Below are positions 45,681-56,995 of a stretch of 64,000 bases of DNA, one piece after another; position 1 is the first letter of the stretch; the number at the start of each line of letters is the position of its first letter. The translations under genes and the position numbers were made by a program. The stretch covers positions 23,581,482-23,645,481 of the forward strand of contig OY997589.1 in NCBI GenBank assembly GCA_963921825.1, read 5' to 3'. The notes below the pieces were generated by a model. It made no database searches, was not told the origin of the DNA, and was given only the letters and a program-made list of their open reading frames with translations. This DNA comes from Erodium maritimum. Taxonomy: Eukaryota; Streptophyta; Magnoliopsida; Geraniales; Geraniaceae.

Positions 45681-47370
45681 CTACAGCTTTGAAGCTGCAG
45701 CCTTGTCCAAAAACCAAGTCAATTCCTCTTCAGCTGAAACCATTTCAACCGGCAGCTTATCAGAACCCTGACCATCTCCCAATGCAGTGTGCACTACACC
45801 AGCTTTCCCATCCCCTGCCACCACCAATGCAATATATGCAGATGAGTTGATAACGGGAAAGGTAAAAGTGATCCTCTCCGGAGGTGGCTTTGGCGAGTCC
45901 TTGATAAAGGTGACCCATTTCTCATTCTCCCTTGTAAGAGGATGGCCTGGGAACAGAGAAGCAACATGCCCATCTGGACCCATACCCAAAAGTTGGGCAT
46001 CAAATTTTGGGAACCCGCTTGTTGCTGATAGGTTCAATACACCCGTTTTAACCAGCTGCTTGAGACAGGCTTCATATTCATCAGCAGCACCTTCTGCAGA
46101 TAGAGCATCATTGATGGCATAAACTTGGCTCGTGGGGATCGGGACCTTTCAAAATGAGCAAGAGAAACAATAAAGGAAAAATGAGCCATCAACTATTTGT
46201 ACACAGAACCAAAATCTCAATTCCAAGCAAAATACACTAAGATGATGAATAACGTCGATTCCTAGCCTACTTGGAAAGGTCATTTGCACATCCTAACCGT
46301 GCTCCACCTTTTGTGACAGATCCTAACACAAAGGTGGTACACGTTTACAAAAAGTATCAATCACGTGTAAAATAATTATGAAAAAGGAGACTAAGATTTG
46401 TAACAAAATACCACCTTTAAACTACTTTTTGTAACAAAATACCATCTTTGTGTTACTTTTTGTAACAAAATATCACCTTTGTGTTAGGATCTGTCACAAA
46501 TGGTGGAGCACGTTAGGATGTGCAAATAACCTTTCTAACTAGGCTAGGAAATGACATTTTCCGTAAAAATAACTAATATGAACCTATGCCCAATGTCAGA
46601 AAGAAGTAATTAAGCCATAAAATTGCCTAGGAGCTCATAATTGAAATTCAACACTAACCTATTCAGTAATCCTTCATCAATTCCATAAGATGCTATTCAA
46701 CATACAAATATACCCAAAGGAACAGACAATTCTTTGTTTTCAACACCAACAGCAATATTTTCCACTAATGAGCTAAAGGAACTAAAATCCATCACTTAAA
46801 ACAAACCAATTACAAGTACATTCCTAAGATTTAACTCATTCATCTCAAAGATGATCCATTTATGCAAAGTAAGCTATGATTTAAGAAAATGACCTTGGAT
46901 AGGAAGCCATCATAGGCAAGAAGATAGTTGCTATCTGGGTGATCCTTGGGAACCACTCTCTCATCAACCCAGAAAATGTGCCACTTGGACCAATCGACTG
47001 AATCGAGGTAGGGAGGCTCCACCAATTTCCTAAGCGACTTGATCAGGGAACCGCCGGAGACGACGACGGTAAAGGCGCCCCTCTCCTTGACGAACTTGTC
47101 GGACAGATGGGCGGTGTACTTGGCCAGCGAAATCGCCAGATCCTCCTCCGTGTCGAGCACCTCCACCTTCTTCGATCTACCCGCCGTCGCGGCCATGTTC
47201 CCAGCAGAAGCCTTGGTCACAAATTGCTGAGACGCGCCTCTGGGCCGCAAGTAGCAGTTGCGGAAATGGAGGTTCGGAGCTGGCACAGAGGCTGCGAATG
47301 GAGGCGCGTACGGCGCACGCGATCTAGGTACGGTGGCGAAGGTGGGGAGGCAGGTGGAGAGGGTATCCAT
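45681..47370 (-). CDS. PGL3: 6-phosphogluconolactonase, plastid/peroxisome form
   Basis: Exon 1 (46,894-47,370) and exon 2 (45,681-46,145), with a GT-AG intron of 748 bp, give 313 residues. The enzyme hydrolyses 6-phosphogluconolactone to 6-phosphogluconate, the second step of the oxidative pentose-phosphate pathway. Residues 1 to about 58 are rich in Ser/Ala/Pro/Arg and lack acidic residues apart from D2, as in a plastid transit peptide. Motifs include TVVVSGGSLIKSLRKL, HIFWVDERVVPKDHPDSNY and LLGMGPDGHVASLFPGH (active-site region). The C-terminus AAASKL is a peroxisomal PTS1 signal. Arabidopsis PGL3/EMB2024 has the same dual targeting, hence the symbol. A second Met at residue 59 could start a form lacking the transit peptide. 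The intron contains a fold-back MITE. No breaks were seen. Confidence 0.95.
46259..46550. mobile_element. Fold-back MITE inside the PGL intron
   Basis: Arms of about 80 bp: left TTCCTAGCCTACTTGGAAAG..., right ...CTTTCTAACTAGGCTAGGAA, sharing GCACATCCTAAC and GTGACAGATCCTAACACAAA. The centre has repeated TTTGTAACAAAATA. No convincing TSD was found. It sits wholly within the intron, so it need not disrupt the coding sequence. Confidence 0.8.
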
Positions 47371-48812
47371 GGCCGGTGCTTTATATGGCGTCGCTGTGGT
47401 GGGTGAGGTTGGGCTGTGATTGTCTGCGGCAGTGCAGACTAGTACATGAATTTGAGCTGAAACGCTGTCGTTTTAAGAGAAGGGCATTCGAGGCTCTCCT
47501 GAATCCGTCCGTGGTTGGTTCGGGGCTAATCGGACGAGCGACTGTCAAAGGAGCAGAGAGGATGAAAACTGCAATTACCACAAGTGGAGCTTGGCGATGG
47601 TTACGAGGATTGTAACAGCTATTCGTTATCTCAACGAGCCGTGTGTATCAATGGGGCGTTTTATGCCCATTAGATCATATGAACGGAACGGGGCATAAAT
47701 ATATGATTTATATTTTTTTAAATAAGTTTATTTCGTTTAAATGTAATTGTTTTTAAACGGATGATTCTGTTTTTAAATAAGGTACACTAAAATCAACTTT
47801 AGCTTTTTTTATCGGATAATTCTGCTAGAGAACCCACAATGATGTTGATTTTGAGCCGTTTTAGGCAGTCAGACATGTCGGAATCCTAGAAAAATGGTGT
47901 CGAATCTTCGAAAATAGTCTTTTGTCAGTCGAATCTACGAGACTTAAAACAAACGTCGAGGAATCTGTCAACGTTGACCCTTGGTCTATTCGACAAATAC
48001 GAGCCCACTGAATCCTCGACTCACGGATAGCTTGGAGACAGATGATGTCAAAATTTAGTAGTGTCATTAAAGTCGAAAGTGCATTTCATGTTTAAATAAT
48101 GACAACCATTTCTTCTTCGTCTTCACCAACTGCAGGATTCTGCAATCCTCCCCTTCATCAGATTTGGTGAAGCATATTCTACGACGAGCACGAACATTAT
48201 CCGGTGTTCCAGCACCAACGATTCTCCGGCGAGCAAGCACAAGCTCCACCTTTCCATCACTCTCCCGTTTTACAAAATCTCTCCCTCGTCCACCCGATGC
48301 AGAATCTGCCGTTGCAACTTCTTCGTTTCTCCGGATGCATTCATGGCCAATAACAACAACCAAAAGTATATGTCGGGGTTCACATGCAAATGGGACTACG
48401 TCCCCGATTCGCAACACTTCTCGTGAGAAATGGAGGGGCGCTTTTGGGGCCGTGAGGAGTACGTGCCCTCGCCAGTGCAAGAGACGGTCTTGGGCTCCCT
48501 TGTGCACAACTACTCCAACCCTTTTACGGGTTTTTGATTCAACATTCCCGAGTAGGAATATGTTCGAGGGCTCAACCACTTATCCGATGTCTAGCTCAAG
48601 ATTTGAGGGCTCCACCACTTACCTGGGTTCTAGCTCAGTGATAGGCTTTAGTGGGATGCCCGTATCGGGAATGCAACGTCCACCTCAAGGCATACGCGTC
48701 CATGTCGACTGAATTATCAATTGGATTTGGTTTTGCCCGACTAAATGTTTTTCATTAATGACTGAATATGTCGGTCAATAATGTATTTTTCTATGGTAGT
48801 GTCCAACATGAT
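47371..48812. other. PGL upstream region and unassigned open frame
   Basis: The first few hundred bases right of 47,370 must hold the PGL promoter and 5' UTR. Further right, a plus-strand frame at 48,164-48,712 (182 codons, start VKHILRRARTLSGVP) contains a repeated FEGSTTYPMSSSR/FEGSTTYLGSSS motif. It has no recognised domain, its overlapping minus-strand frame (48,579-48,067) is equally long, and it lies directly beside the solo LTR, so I treat it as probable relic DNA. Confidence 0.4.
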
Positions 48813-49699
48813 TGTAAGAACCGCCCCCGGTCGAACCGGTAAATTTTGGCGAAGTTTGACTTTCGGCCGGAAAAGTCAACCGATGATTCCAGGAGTCGTT
48901 CGGGACCTTTCCGGGGCCCAAAAAGTTTAGCCGTCGTCACAGTTAGCTTAATTGTGTCATTTCCTTTCAAATGACTGTAATATTGGAAAAGTGTACCTTC
49001 GGTCAAACGAGAATTTTTTATCGACTAAAGCAAGCTAATTCAATTGTACTGGATTTTCCTAAGGGCTAAGTGGTCCCCACTAGGACACTTGTCCTTAGTG
49101 TCTTGGAGGAGAAGAAATGGGTCTCAAAAGACCCATTTACCCTCACAAAAGCCAAATTAGAAGGATTGGACCTAAGAGCATTTTTGGACTTTCATCAACT
49201 AGGTCTTTTAAAGCAATTGAAGCAACAAATTCAGCATTTCATTTTTGCTGGCCGAATTCTAGAGAGAGAAAAGAAGGAGAGGAAGAACAAAGGAAACTTG
49301 AAGAAAAAGAAGAAATGGAGAAATGAGCAATTTTGATCCAAGTTCTTCATCATCTCTTCTCAAAAACTCCAAAATCCTCTTCATCTCATCATTCTAAAGG
49401 TAAGTGACCCCTTAAACTTCACTTTCAATTCACTTTCAAGTTGTGGGTTTTTGTGGGTCTTGATAGAACTAGATGGGTTTTGCTTCCTTGATTGTTGTTG
49501 TTGCCTTTTGTTGAAGAATAGTGAAGTTTAGGTTGGTTTTGTTTAATTTGTTGATGTTTCGGAGGAAACCCATTGTGGGTGTTGAAGTTTGGGAGTTTGG
49601 ATGATTGTTTTGGAGCTTGATGTTATTAAAAAAAGGAGGTTTTGAAGTGTTTTTTTTTGTAGAATTGAAGTTGGGGAAGAAGAAGACTGAAACTGCTCG

Positions 49700-49930
49700 G
49701 TTTTCGCATGGAAAGGGTCAGATTCCGGCCCTCTGAGCGGCACGGAATGGACTCGGCGCCGACCCTCTGAGCGGCACGGTCCGGGCTCCATTTCGGCTCT
49801 TTGAGTGGCACGGAACGGGTCCCAGACCGGCCCTCTGAGTGGCACGGTCCAGATCCCAAACCGGCCCTCTAAGGGGCACGGTCCGGGCCTGGTGCCGGGC
49901 CTCTGAGGGGCACGGTCCGGGCCGGTTTCC
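49700..49930. repeat. GGCCCTCTGAG(C/T)GGCACGG repeats in LTR
   Basis: About seven imperfect copies of a 30-35 bp unit (CTCTGAGNGGCACGG followed by TCCGGGC or AACGGG). It occupies the position held by unrelated CACGGCTCCGTGAG repeats in the LTR at 6,694. Confidence 0.85.
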
Positions 49931-50879
49931 AGATACGTGGGTTTTCCAAATTGGGCCTAGTTTGGGCCCAATTCACCTTTTGGGCCAAGTGTTTGTACTT
50001 AAGGTTAACTTAGATAGTTCACTTTAAAACCGTCTTTGTTTAGTTATTAATTATAGTTAATTGTGATCCAAGACCTTGTACCCGAGCTCGACGAAGGAGG
50101 AGGCCTTTAGACCCGTGTGAGAGGACGAGGAGGAAGCTAGCCAGGATGTCAGTTGCTAGGAGTAATTAAGCGTTGGAGAATTCAAGGTAGGGAAGAGTAG
50201 TAAACTCCACTCTTAATTTAAAGAATGCTAATAGTATGTCTATAAGGTAATAATAACCGGAAAGGTCCTAGTTTGCATATATGATGTGATTCACTAGAAT
50301 AACCGCTCTTCACTTACAATAATAATCGGAAGAGTCTTAGTATGCATATAGGATGTTATTCACTAGTTAACCGCTTTCATTACTTTGGGAAATTGTCGTG
50401 CTGATAGAATGGTCATGTCGAGCCTTAGGATTGCTTGTTGAATGTACTTAATGATAATTGTTCGTCCTTAGTATTGATGCATGCTCCGTCTTTAGGTTAA
50501 TATAAGAGTCTCACTCAACTAGATGAATTATGATGATTGTAATGTGAATGGTTGATCTGTGTCATGATTGGTTGAGTGAATGTTTGAATGTGAATTGATT
50601 GTGCCTAACGATATAATCGGGTGAGTGATAGACCGATGTAATATGTTTGGTAAGCCATGTCGGTAAGCTTGGTTGATAATATGAGTTCTATGTGACGTGT
50701 TGTGGAAAGATTGTTGGGCTTGGTAAGCCGTGTTTGAACTATGACAATATGATGTGTGTTATTCTCTTGATGTGTGTTCCAAGAGGAGTTGTGTTCCGGT
50801 ATGGTACCTACACCGAAGGGAATGCCGATGTAGGGTAGTACCTAGGCCGACGGGTTGTGTTTTGGCACGAGGTGTCGTA

Positions 50880-51060
50880 TTTGTACCCCGATGTGAATTC
50901 CGGGAAGAACAATGAGCATTCTGGTATATGTTTACCCCGATGTGAATTCCGGGAAGAACGATGAGCATTCTGGTATATGTTTACCCCGATGTGAATTCCG
51001 GGAAGACCGATGAGCATTCTGGTATTTGTATTATTTGCTTGCCCCGATGTGTGTTCCGGG
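50880..51060. repeat. Tandem 49-bp repeats in LTR
   Basis: Three near-identical units beginning TACCCCGATGTGAATTCCGG with AGCATTCTGGTAT in each, followed by degenerate copies. It lies within the putative LTR intron. Confidence 0.9.
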
Positions 51061-51938
51061 AAGACCTAGGCCGAGGGATATTCCGGCATAGTATTTTGTT
51101 ATTTCACTCATATGCTACGTGTTCCGGAGAGACCTGTTTCACCCTGATGATATGTGTCATTTCCGGGAGGATGTCTTGTTTCACCCCGATGATCTGTGTT
51201 CCTTTGGAGACGTTTCCGGGAGCCCCGACGATATGTGTTCCTTATGGGAATATTTCCGGGATCCCCGATGATATGTGTCCCATCGTGACCGGGGGGCATT
51301 CCGGTACGATGTGTTGGGTTGTGTGTGTATCGAAATCTAGCTGTTTAAATTATCTATATTTCAGTACCCGTGTGTCTCCTTAGTTGGTTCAATTGGTGAA
51401 TAAACCGTTTCCCCGTTAATCTCCTTTGAGTTACTGTTTTATTAAGCATTGCAATTCTTGTTGATCTCTGATTATGGTGTCTTTTGGATAGTCGTAACTT
51501 TTGTTGTAAAAGCGGGGTCCTTTTTACTTTACTACTTTTTTCCTACTGAGCGTAAGCTCACCCCCTTCATGTTTATTGTTTGTACAGGTTTCCGTGATGA
51601 GTAGACCTAGATGTGGTCTCAGGGCTCGGGAGCTCATTGAGGTTTCGGGAGATTTTATGTTTTAGAGACGTACTGCCCTTTGTATCAAACTTTACTTTTT
51701 GTTATTTCTGTTGGAACGAGCGGTTGACTCTTAACTTTGGATTTGAACTGAGTTTTTGCGGAGATTGCATTATTATTATTTAATTATTGTTCCTAGTTCA
51801 CATCTCGAGTCCGGTCAAAACCGGAATTGAGACGTAACAATAATTTTTTATTTTAAAAACATTTAAATTACATCAAATAAAGTTTGTTTTATAGTAACAT
51901 ATGGGAAAACATGTTATTATTATAGATGATTACATGTG

Positions 51939-52117
51939 ATAAACAACATATTTATAATCATATCAGCATCAAATGTAAAATGTTATTGAAGGCACTGCGC
52001 GAGTACCCTAGTTTATATGATTCAATTTTCCCATTTAAAAAATTGATTGATTCACAAAAACAATCTAAATACATTCTGTATGTGAACATTTTTCGTTTCA
52101 ATACGAAGATCATGCTT
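51939..52117. repeat. Left copy of a ~180-bp direct repeat flanking the insertion nest
   Basis: From ATAAACAACATATTT to GAAGATCATGCTT it matches 59,219-59,399 with a modest number of substitutions. The matching sequence stops exactly where LINE ORF1 sequence begins. The two copies bracket about 7.1 kb of nested transposons. Confidence 0.9.
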
Positions 52118-53684
52118 TCGTTGATGCGCTGGAGCTCTCAACAAGGGCCCTTTCTTTCCCTTACTCACCGGACAAGCCGAGAATAGATGGCCCGTACAAT
52201 TACAACCAAAACAGTGATCTGGAAGGTGCTCATATGAGATATGAAGTAGTGTGCATACCTGGGATTCTGATAACCGGAACCACATCTCCCGCTCTAGAGG
52301 CACTCAGACGTTTACTCGGATTCAAAACCCACGGTTCCCTTGCCAATACTCTTGATCGTTCTTTGGTCGACCTGAAGAAGAATGCCACAACCCCATCTTC
52401 TAACGGTTTGACCTACACATTTCGTAGGCCCCACAAATCCTCCATTCGATTAGTCATAGTACGTCAATAAAAGGTTCGATTGATGAGAACCTTGGCTGTT
52501 AGAGCGAACTTGAAATTTGGTCCACGTACCCCTACTTCCGACGGAGACACCACGATTTCTTTGATCTGCATTGATCGCATATGATCTCCAAGGACCCCCA
52601 AGTTCGTATTTTCCTGAGACGGAAACAGTTCCGGGTGATCTCTCGGCCGTGGATCTGCCCGACCCCCAGACCCGATCCGGCCCCCAGTTGGAGCCGGCCC
52701 GATCCAGCCCCCAATTGGAGCCGACCCGCAGTGCAATTGTTAGCTACTGGAACCGACTTATGGACTTAGGCTGGGCTCTTGTCAACTCGTGGCCGTTCTC
52801 CTTGCGTCCGCCAGTAGGCCCCGACCTTCCCCACCATGGGCCTTAGGCCCACCCATCATCCCACGCGGGCTCTCCCTCTCCAACGATGCCCTAACCACTA
52901 GGGATGGCAACGGGGCGGGTTCGGGGCGGGGACCCCGCGCCCCGTCCCCGCCCCGCTTCCTCGCGCCCCGCCCCGCCCCGCACCCCGCATTGACCCCGCG
53001 TTGACCCCGCCCCGCGGGGAAACAGGGATTCCCCGCCCCATTTTCTCCCCGAAAAAAATACAAATTTTTATATTACACAATTCTTAATCCATAATTTTCG
53101 ACAACACGCATATAAAACAAACATCACACGACTTCCGTGTCTCATAATGTGCATATTCGAACTAAGTCTTCTATCTTTTAGATATAAAATATAAATAAGC
53201 AAAAATTACCGTTTGACATTTTTGAACTAAGTTTTCTATTTTTTAGATATAAAATTTAAATAAGTAAATATCATATGTAAAAACAATATATTATGTGTTA
53301 TTAAAAAAATATTAATTATTAATATATATTTTTTAAATTAATAGAGCGGGGATCCCTGCGGGGCACGGGGCGGGGAGTGTTTGCCCCGTCCCCGCCCCGC
53401 CCCCGCCAAAATCCCCGTTTACCGCCCCATACCCCGCCCCGTATAAAAAATCCCCGCCCCGAACCCTCCCCGCACGGGGCGGGGACGTCGGGTCCCCGTC
53501 GGGGTCGGGGCATTTTGCCATCCCTACTAACCACCTCCTTCTCTGGCCTTCTTGTACAAACCCGTTCCTCATCAATGTCTGGTGTGGACTTATCTCCGGC
53601 CAGCATGGTGTGGTGTTACTCATCCAAGCCCGTGAGATCAATCCCCCTTCTCCGGCCACGTCCTCCGACCGCATACAGTGTGTC
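52118..53684 (-). pseudogene. LINE ORF1 (DUF4283 and zinc knuckle), 3' portion
   Basis: On the minus strand the zinc knuckle CFGCNCTGHLFSACP (ORF 52,303-52,052) is preceded by EHLPDH and follows, upstream, a decayed DUF4283 with NFKFALTAKVLINRTFY (from 52,736). These are close to the ORF1 at 39,800-41,425 (CFGCCCAGHLFPVCP and KYALAAKVLTTRKFF). The ORF1 5' part continues at 58,769-59,218 beyond the inserted LTRs. A hAT MITE (52,899-53,526) also interrupts it. There is no poly-A at its 3' side. Confidence 0.75.
52899..53526. mobile_element. hAT-type MITE, 628 bp, with 8-bp TSD
   Basis: Terminal inverted repeats TAGGGATGGCAA and TTGCCATCCCTA, with perfect 8-bp duplications CTAACCAC at 52,891-52,898 and 53,527-53,534, the hAT hallmark. 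Ends are very GC-rich (GGGGCGGGGAC / CCCCGCCCCG) over more than 100 bp each, surrounding an AT-rich centre. Long GC frames through it are not genes. Confidence 0.93.
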
Positions 53685-53837
53685 ATCTCTAAAGTATTTG
53701 AGATTGTTGTGCCTGTTTTGGAGGTTTGGAGGTTCATCAATGGAGGTTTTGGGGTTTAAATTCGTGAAATCGGAGCTGGAGGAATAAGAAGGACGAACTG
53801 TCCAGACCTGTCACGGATCCGTGACGGGCACCGTGAC

Positions 53838-56800
53838 TGTAAAACCCCACTTATTACTAAAGGGTAATATTTTGAAAATCGAAACGTTAGAGTAGGAAAT
53901 TGCAAATGGGTACTTTGAAAAGAAGAAAAAAAAAAAGAGAAGTAGTTCAAAAAAAGAGGTTTTGGGGCTGTGTAGAGATTGGGCCATGCTGGGCCCAATC
54001 GGAATCGAGCCCATCCTCGCGCGCGGCCCGTTCCACCGCGACTAACCCTAGTGCGCGTCTTCACAGCTCCCATTCGCGTGCACGAAACCCCAGATGCTTC
54101 TCCTACCTCGCGTTCTCCCCTCTCACGATACACCTCAAACCCTCGCCGACGCCCATCGTCTCCGGCCACCTTCATCGAGCGTCTCCACCCCGTCCTTCTC
54201 TTCCTTCTACTCCACCTTCCTTCCCTTCGAATCCAACCGATCCCCACAAATCCCACGGCCTCTCAGACCCTCCTCCCTCACCTCGCTCACCTCCCTCTCA
54301 CAACAAATCGAGGCCGGCGACCCTCGAGTGTTCCCGGTTTCGATCTGGACCGCACCGGCACCGGAGCAACGCCGGAGCTCCGGATCCTTTCTCCTCCACC
54401 CTTTTTTTTTCCCTCACCTATTCGCGAACTCGCCGCCGCCATCTGTCACAGGAGAACCAGAAGAGTCGCGCACGACCTCTCACCGGCTAGATCCTCTCTC
54501 GACGAACCAACCCCCTCACCGGAGTACTCAAATCCCAGATCTACGGTAGGACTCATTTCTCAGCCACCACCGCTCTCCTCCGAGCTCCTTGCCGCCGTCG
54601 CCGCCACCGGAGTAGAGCCGCCGCCACCATCGCGCTTCAGAACAACCCTAGCCGCGTCTTAGGCACGGCTTTGGGCCACCAGGGCTGTTTGGGCCTTGGG
54701 CCAGACAACCACAGAAGACGGGCTTCGGGCCCAGCACGTATCTCGGACCAGACCAAGCTCGGCAATGGGTCTGGATCCGGACCGGGTCGTTCTGGACTCG
54801 GGTTCGGGCTCGGATCGGGTCTGGGTTCGGATCCGGGTCGGACCCGGGTCAGATCCGGTTCAGAGAAATTAAATTAATATTTTAATTAAATAAAAAGGTA
54901 ATTAAATCAGTTAAATTAAAGGACAGTTTGGATATTTTCAGAGCACCCTTGGACAAATACTGGGACTGATTGGACCTTTATCTGTTAAACTCAGATTGGA
55001 CTTCGCCCAAGAGATTGGACTTCGCCCGAGAAGACGAAGACCACTCCGGAACCCGTGTGAAGAACGGAGAAGAGGCAAATCGACTTTACAGCAGAGTATT
55101 ATTAGAGGAAGACCACAAGGTAGGGGAAATCCTAACTACTCGAGTATTTCATTACTAGTATGCCTATTAGGTTAATAAAATCGGAAAAGTCCTATAATTG
55201 CATATATGATACGAATAACTAGAATATTCGTCTTTCAATTACTAATAACCGGACGTGTCTAGTATGCATGCTTAGGATGTGAATAACTAGTGTAACTCGT
55301 TTTCAATACTTGGGAATTGATTTACTGGTAGAGAGGCCGTGATGAGCCCTCGGATTAGTTGTGTTAGCTTCACTTGCCTTGTTTGCTAGTCATTAGGATA
55401 ATCAAGAGTCTAATGAAACTAGATCTAATGCATGCTTGAATGTTTGAATGATTGAACTTGCATGCTTGAATCATTGGTTAATTGATTGAATGCTTAAATG
55501 ACTGAATGGTTGATCGAGTATGACTGGTAATGCCAAGGAGGCACGATCAGGTGATCGATTGACCGGTGGAGAGCAAGTGGTAAGTGATGGTAAGTGTAAT
55601 TATGGGTATGAATCCCGTGTGGTGTGTTGATGAACGTGTGTATTTTTATGATTGGTCATGGACCCTGCGGGGCATTGTTTGGTAGATCCTACGGATATTG
55701 ATTGGTAGACCCTACAGGGCATTGTTTGGTAGATCCTACGGGATGTTTTTTGGTAGACCCTGCGGGGCATCGTTTGGCAGATCCTGCGGAATAATGGTTA
55801 TGGACCCTACGGGGCATCGGTTATTGAGCATGCGGGAAATGGATATGGACCCTGCGGGGCATTGGTTATTGAGCCTGCGGGCAACGGTTATGGACCCTGC
55901 GGGGCATTGGTTATCGAGCCTGCGGGCAATGGATTGGACCCCGCGGGGCATCGACTACTGGACCCTGCGGGGCATTGATTACTAGACCCTGCGGGGCGTT
56001 GGATATTGGACCCTGCGGGGCAATTGGACGGTTTACCCTGCGGGGATTGATTACTTGTTATTTCACCCGAGTGTATGCTTCCTGCAGGAGCATTACCTTG
56101 GTTCCCTATGACATATGGTCCTTTGGATACGTTTCCGAGAATCCCGATGATATGCGTCCTCCTAGGGATGTTTCCGGCATTCTCGACGTTATACGTCTTT
56201 GCGACGTTATGCGTCTCTTCTGGACCGAGGGAAAATCCGATATGACACAAAGAGAGTATTGTGAATCGGAGGGTGGCGACTTCATGTCCCACGACATTAT
56301 TCTACTTGTCCCGATGACATATGGCCCTTTGGAGACGTTTCCGAGAATCCCGATGATATGTGTCCTCCTAGGGATGTTTCCAGCATTCTCGACGTTATGC
56401 GTCTTTGCGACGTTATGCGTCTCCTCTGGACTGAGGGAAAATCCGACATGACACAACGAGTATTGTGGATCGGAGGGTGGCGACATCATGTCCCATGACA
56501 TTAATTGAGCATCCTATCCTTTATTGATTATGTAAGAAACGCATTGTTTCCCTTATTTTCCTATGATTAATGTTGACTCTTGGAAAGTGTTAAACACTCG
56601 TTTTACTCCCGTATTTCAATGTACTTTCAGTTCTTCGTATTTTGAGACTCGAACTAAAATCGTGAAATCCAAATTGTTAAACTAAAAGGATGCCTTAGTT
56701 ATGCATTTTCCCTACTGAGCGTAAGCTCACCCCTCCTGTCTTTGTGGTGTTTCAGGTGTTGAGCGGGAGTAGTATTAGCCGGACTCTCGGAGCTTGGGAG

Positions 56801-56995
56801 CTTGAGGGTTTAGCTAGTTTTAGAGACGTGTACTCTTTTATGTTGGATATTGTGTTTTACTGTTTGAGTTGTGACTCTTTACATTTTGAATGATTTATAT
56901 CATTTGGAAACTTTATTGTATTTTATTATTCTTGTTTTACTGTAAATCTTTAGTCACGTCTCGAGTCCGGGCAAAACCGGATTTGGGGCGTGACA
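53838..56995 (+). mobile_element. Solo LTR nested inside another LTR, perfect TSD
   Basis: Begins TGTAAAACCCCACTTATTAC, ends GGGGCGTGACA, 3,158 bp, flanked by perfect GTGAC (53,833-53,837 and 56,996-57,000). Closest to the LTR at 30,412. It is a solo LTR formed by recombination after insertion. Landmarks: donor-like CAAG|GTAGGGGAAA at 55,120; palindrome GAGCGTAAGCTC at 56,717-56,728; acceptor-like TTTCAG at 56,755. The long frames at 53,900-54,662 are GC-rich LTR sequence, also present in 30,560-31,320, and not credible genes. Confidence 0.95.
55655..56045. repeat. Minisatellite in LTR (GGACCCTGCGGGGCATTG units)
   Basis: More than twelve copies of a 24-30 bp unit, GGACCCTGCGGGGCATTG with TTATTGA or TTGGTAG spacers. 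Each unit has a CCCTGCGGGG near-palindrome. A three-copy version is at 8,720-8,790. Confidence 0.9.

Larger units (their letters stand above)
48813..51839 (+). mobile_element. Solo LTR, Ty3/gypsy, TGTAAGAACC subfamily
   Basis: Begins TGTAAGAACCGCCCCCGG (same as 6,694) and ends ATTGAGACGTAACA, 3,027 bp, without adjacent internal sequence. Flanking ATGAT (48,808-48,812) and ATAAT (51,840-51,844) form a one-mismatch 5-bp TSD. Landmarks: donor-like AAAG|GTAAGT at 49,400; donor-like CAAG|GTAGGGAAG at 50,187; palindrome GAGCGTAAGCTC at 51,548-51,559; acceptor-like TGTACAG at 51,587. Two tandem-repeat blocks lie at 49,700-49,930 and 50,880-51,060. Confidence 0.88.

Noticed and set aside
48067..48712. 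Two overlapping antisense frames of about 170-180 codons each, possibly a gene
   Set aside because: Neither shows a domain or conserved motif, and they are equally long on both strands. Recorded only as unassigned.
52920..53510. Frames through CCCCGCCCCG-rich sequence
   Set aside because: They are within the GC-rich ends of the hAT MITE defined by TIRs and an 8-bp TSD; there is no protein-like composition.
53900..54662. A 227-codon plus-strand frame, one of the longest open frames in the window
   Set aside because: It is wholly inside the solo LTR, low in complexity (Pro/Ser/Arg), and not conserved in frame in the related LTR at 30,412.
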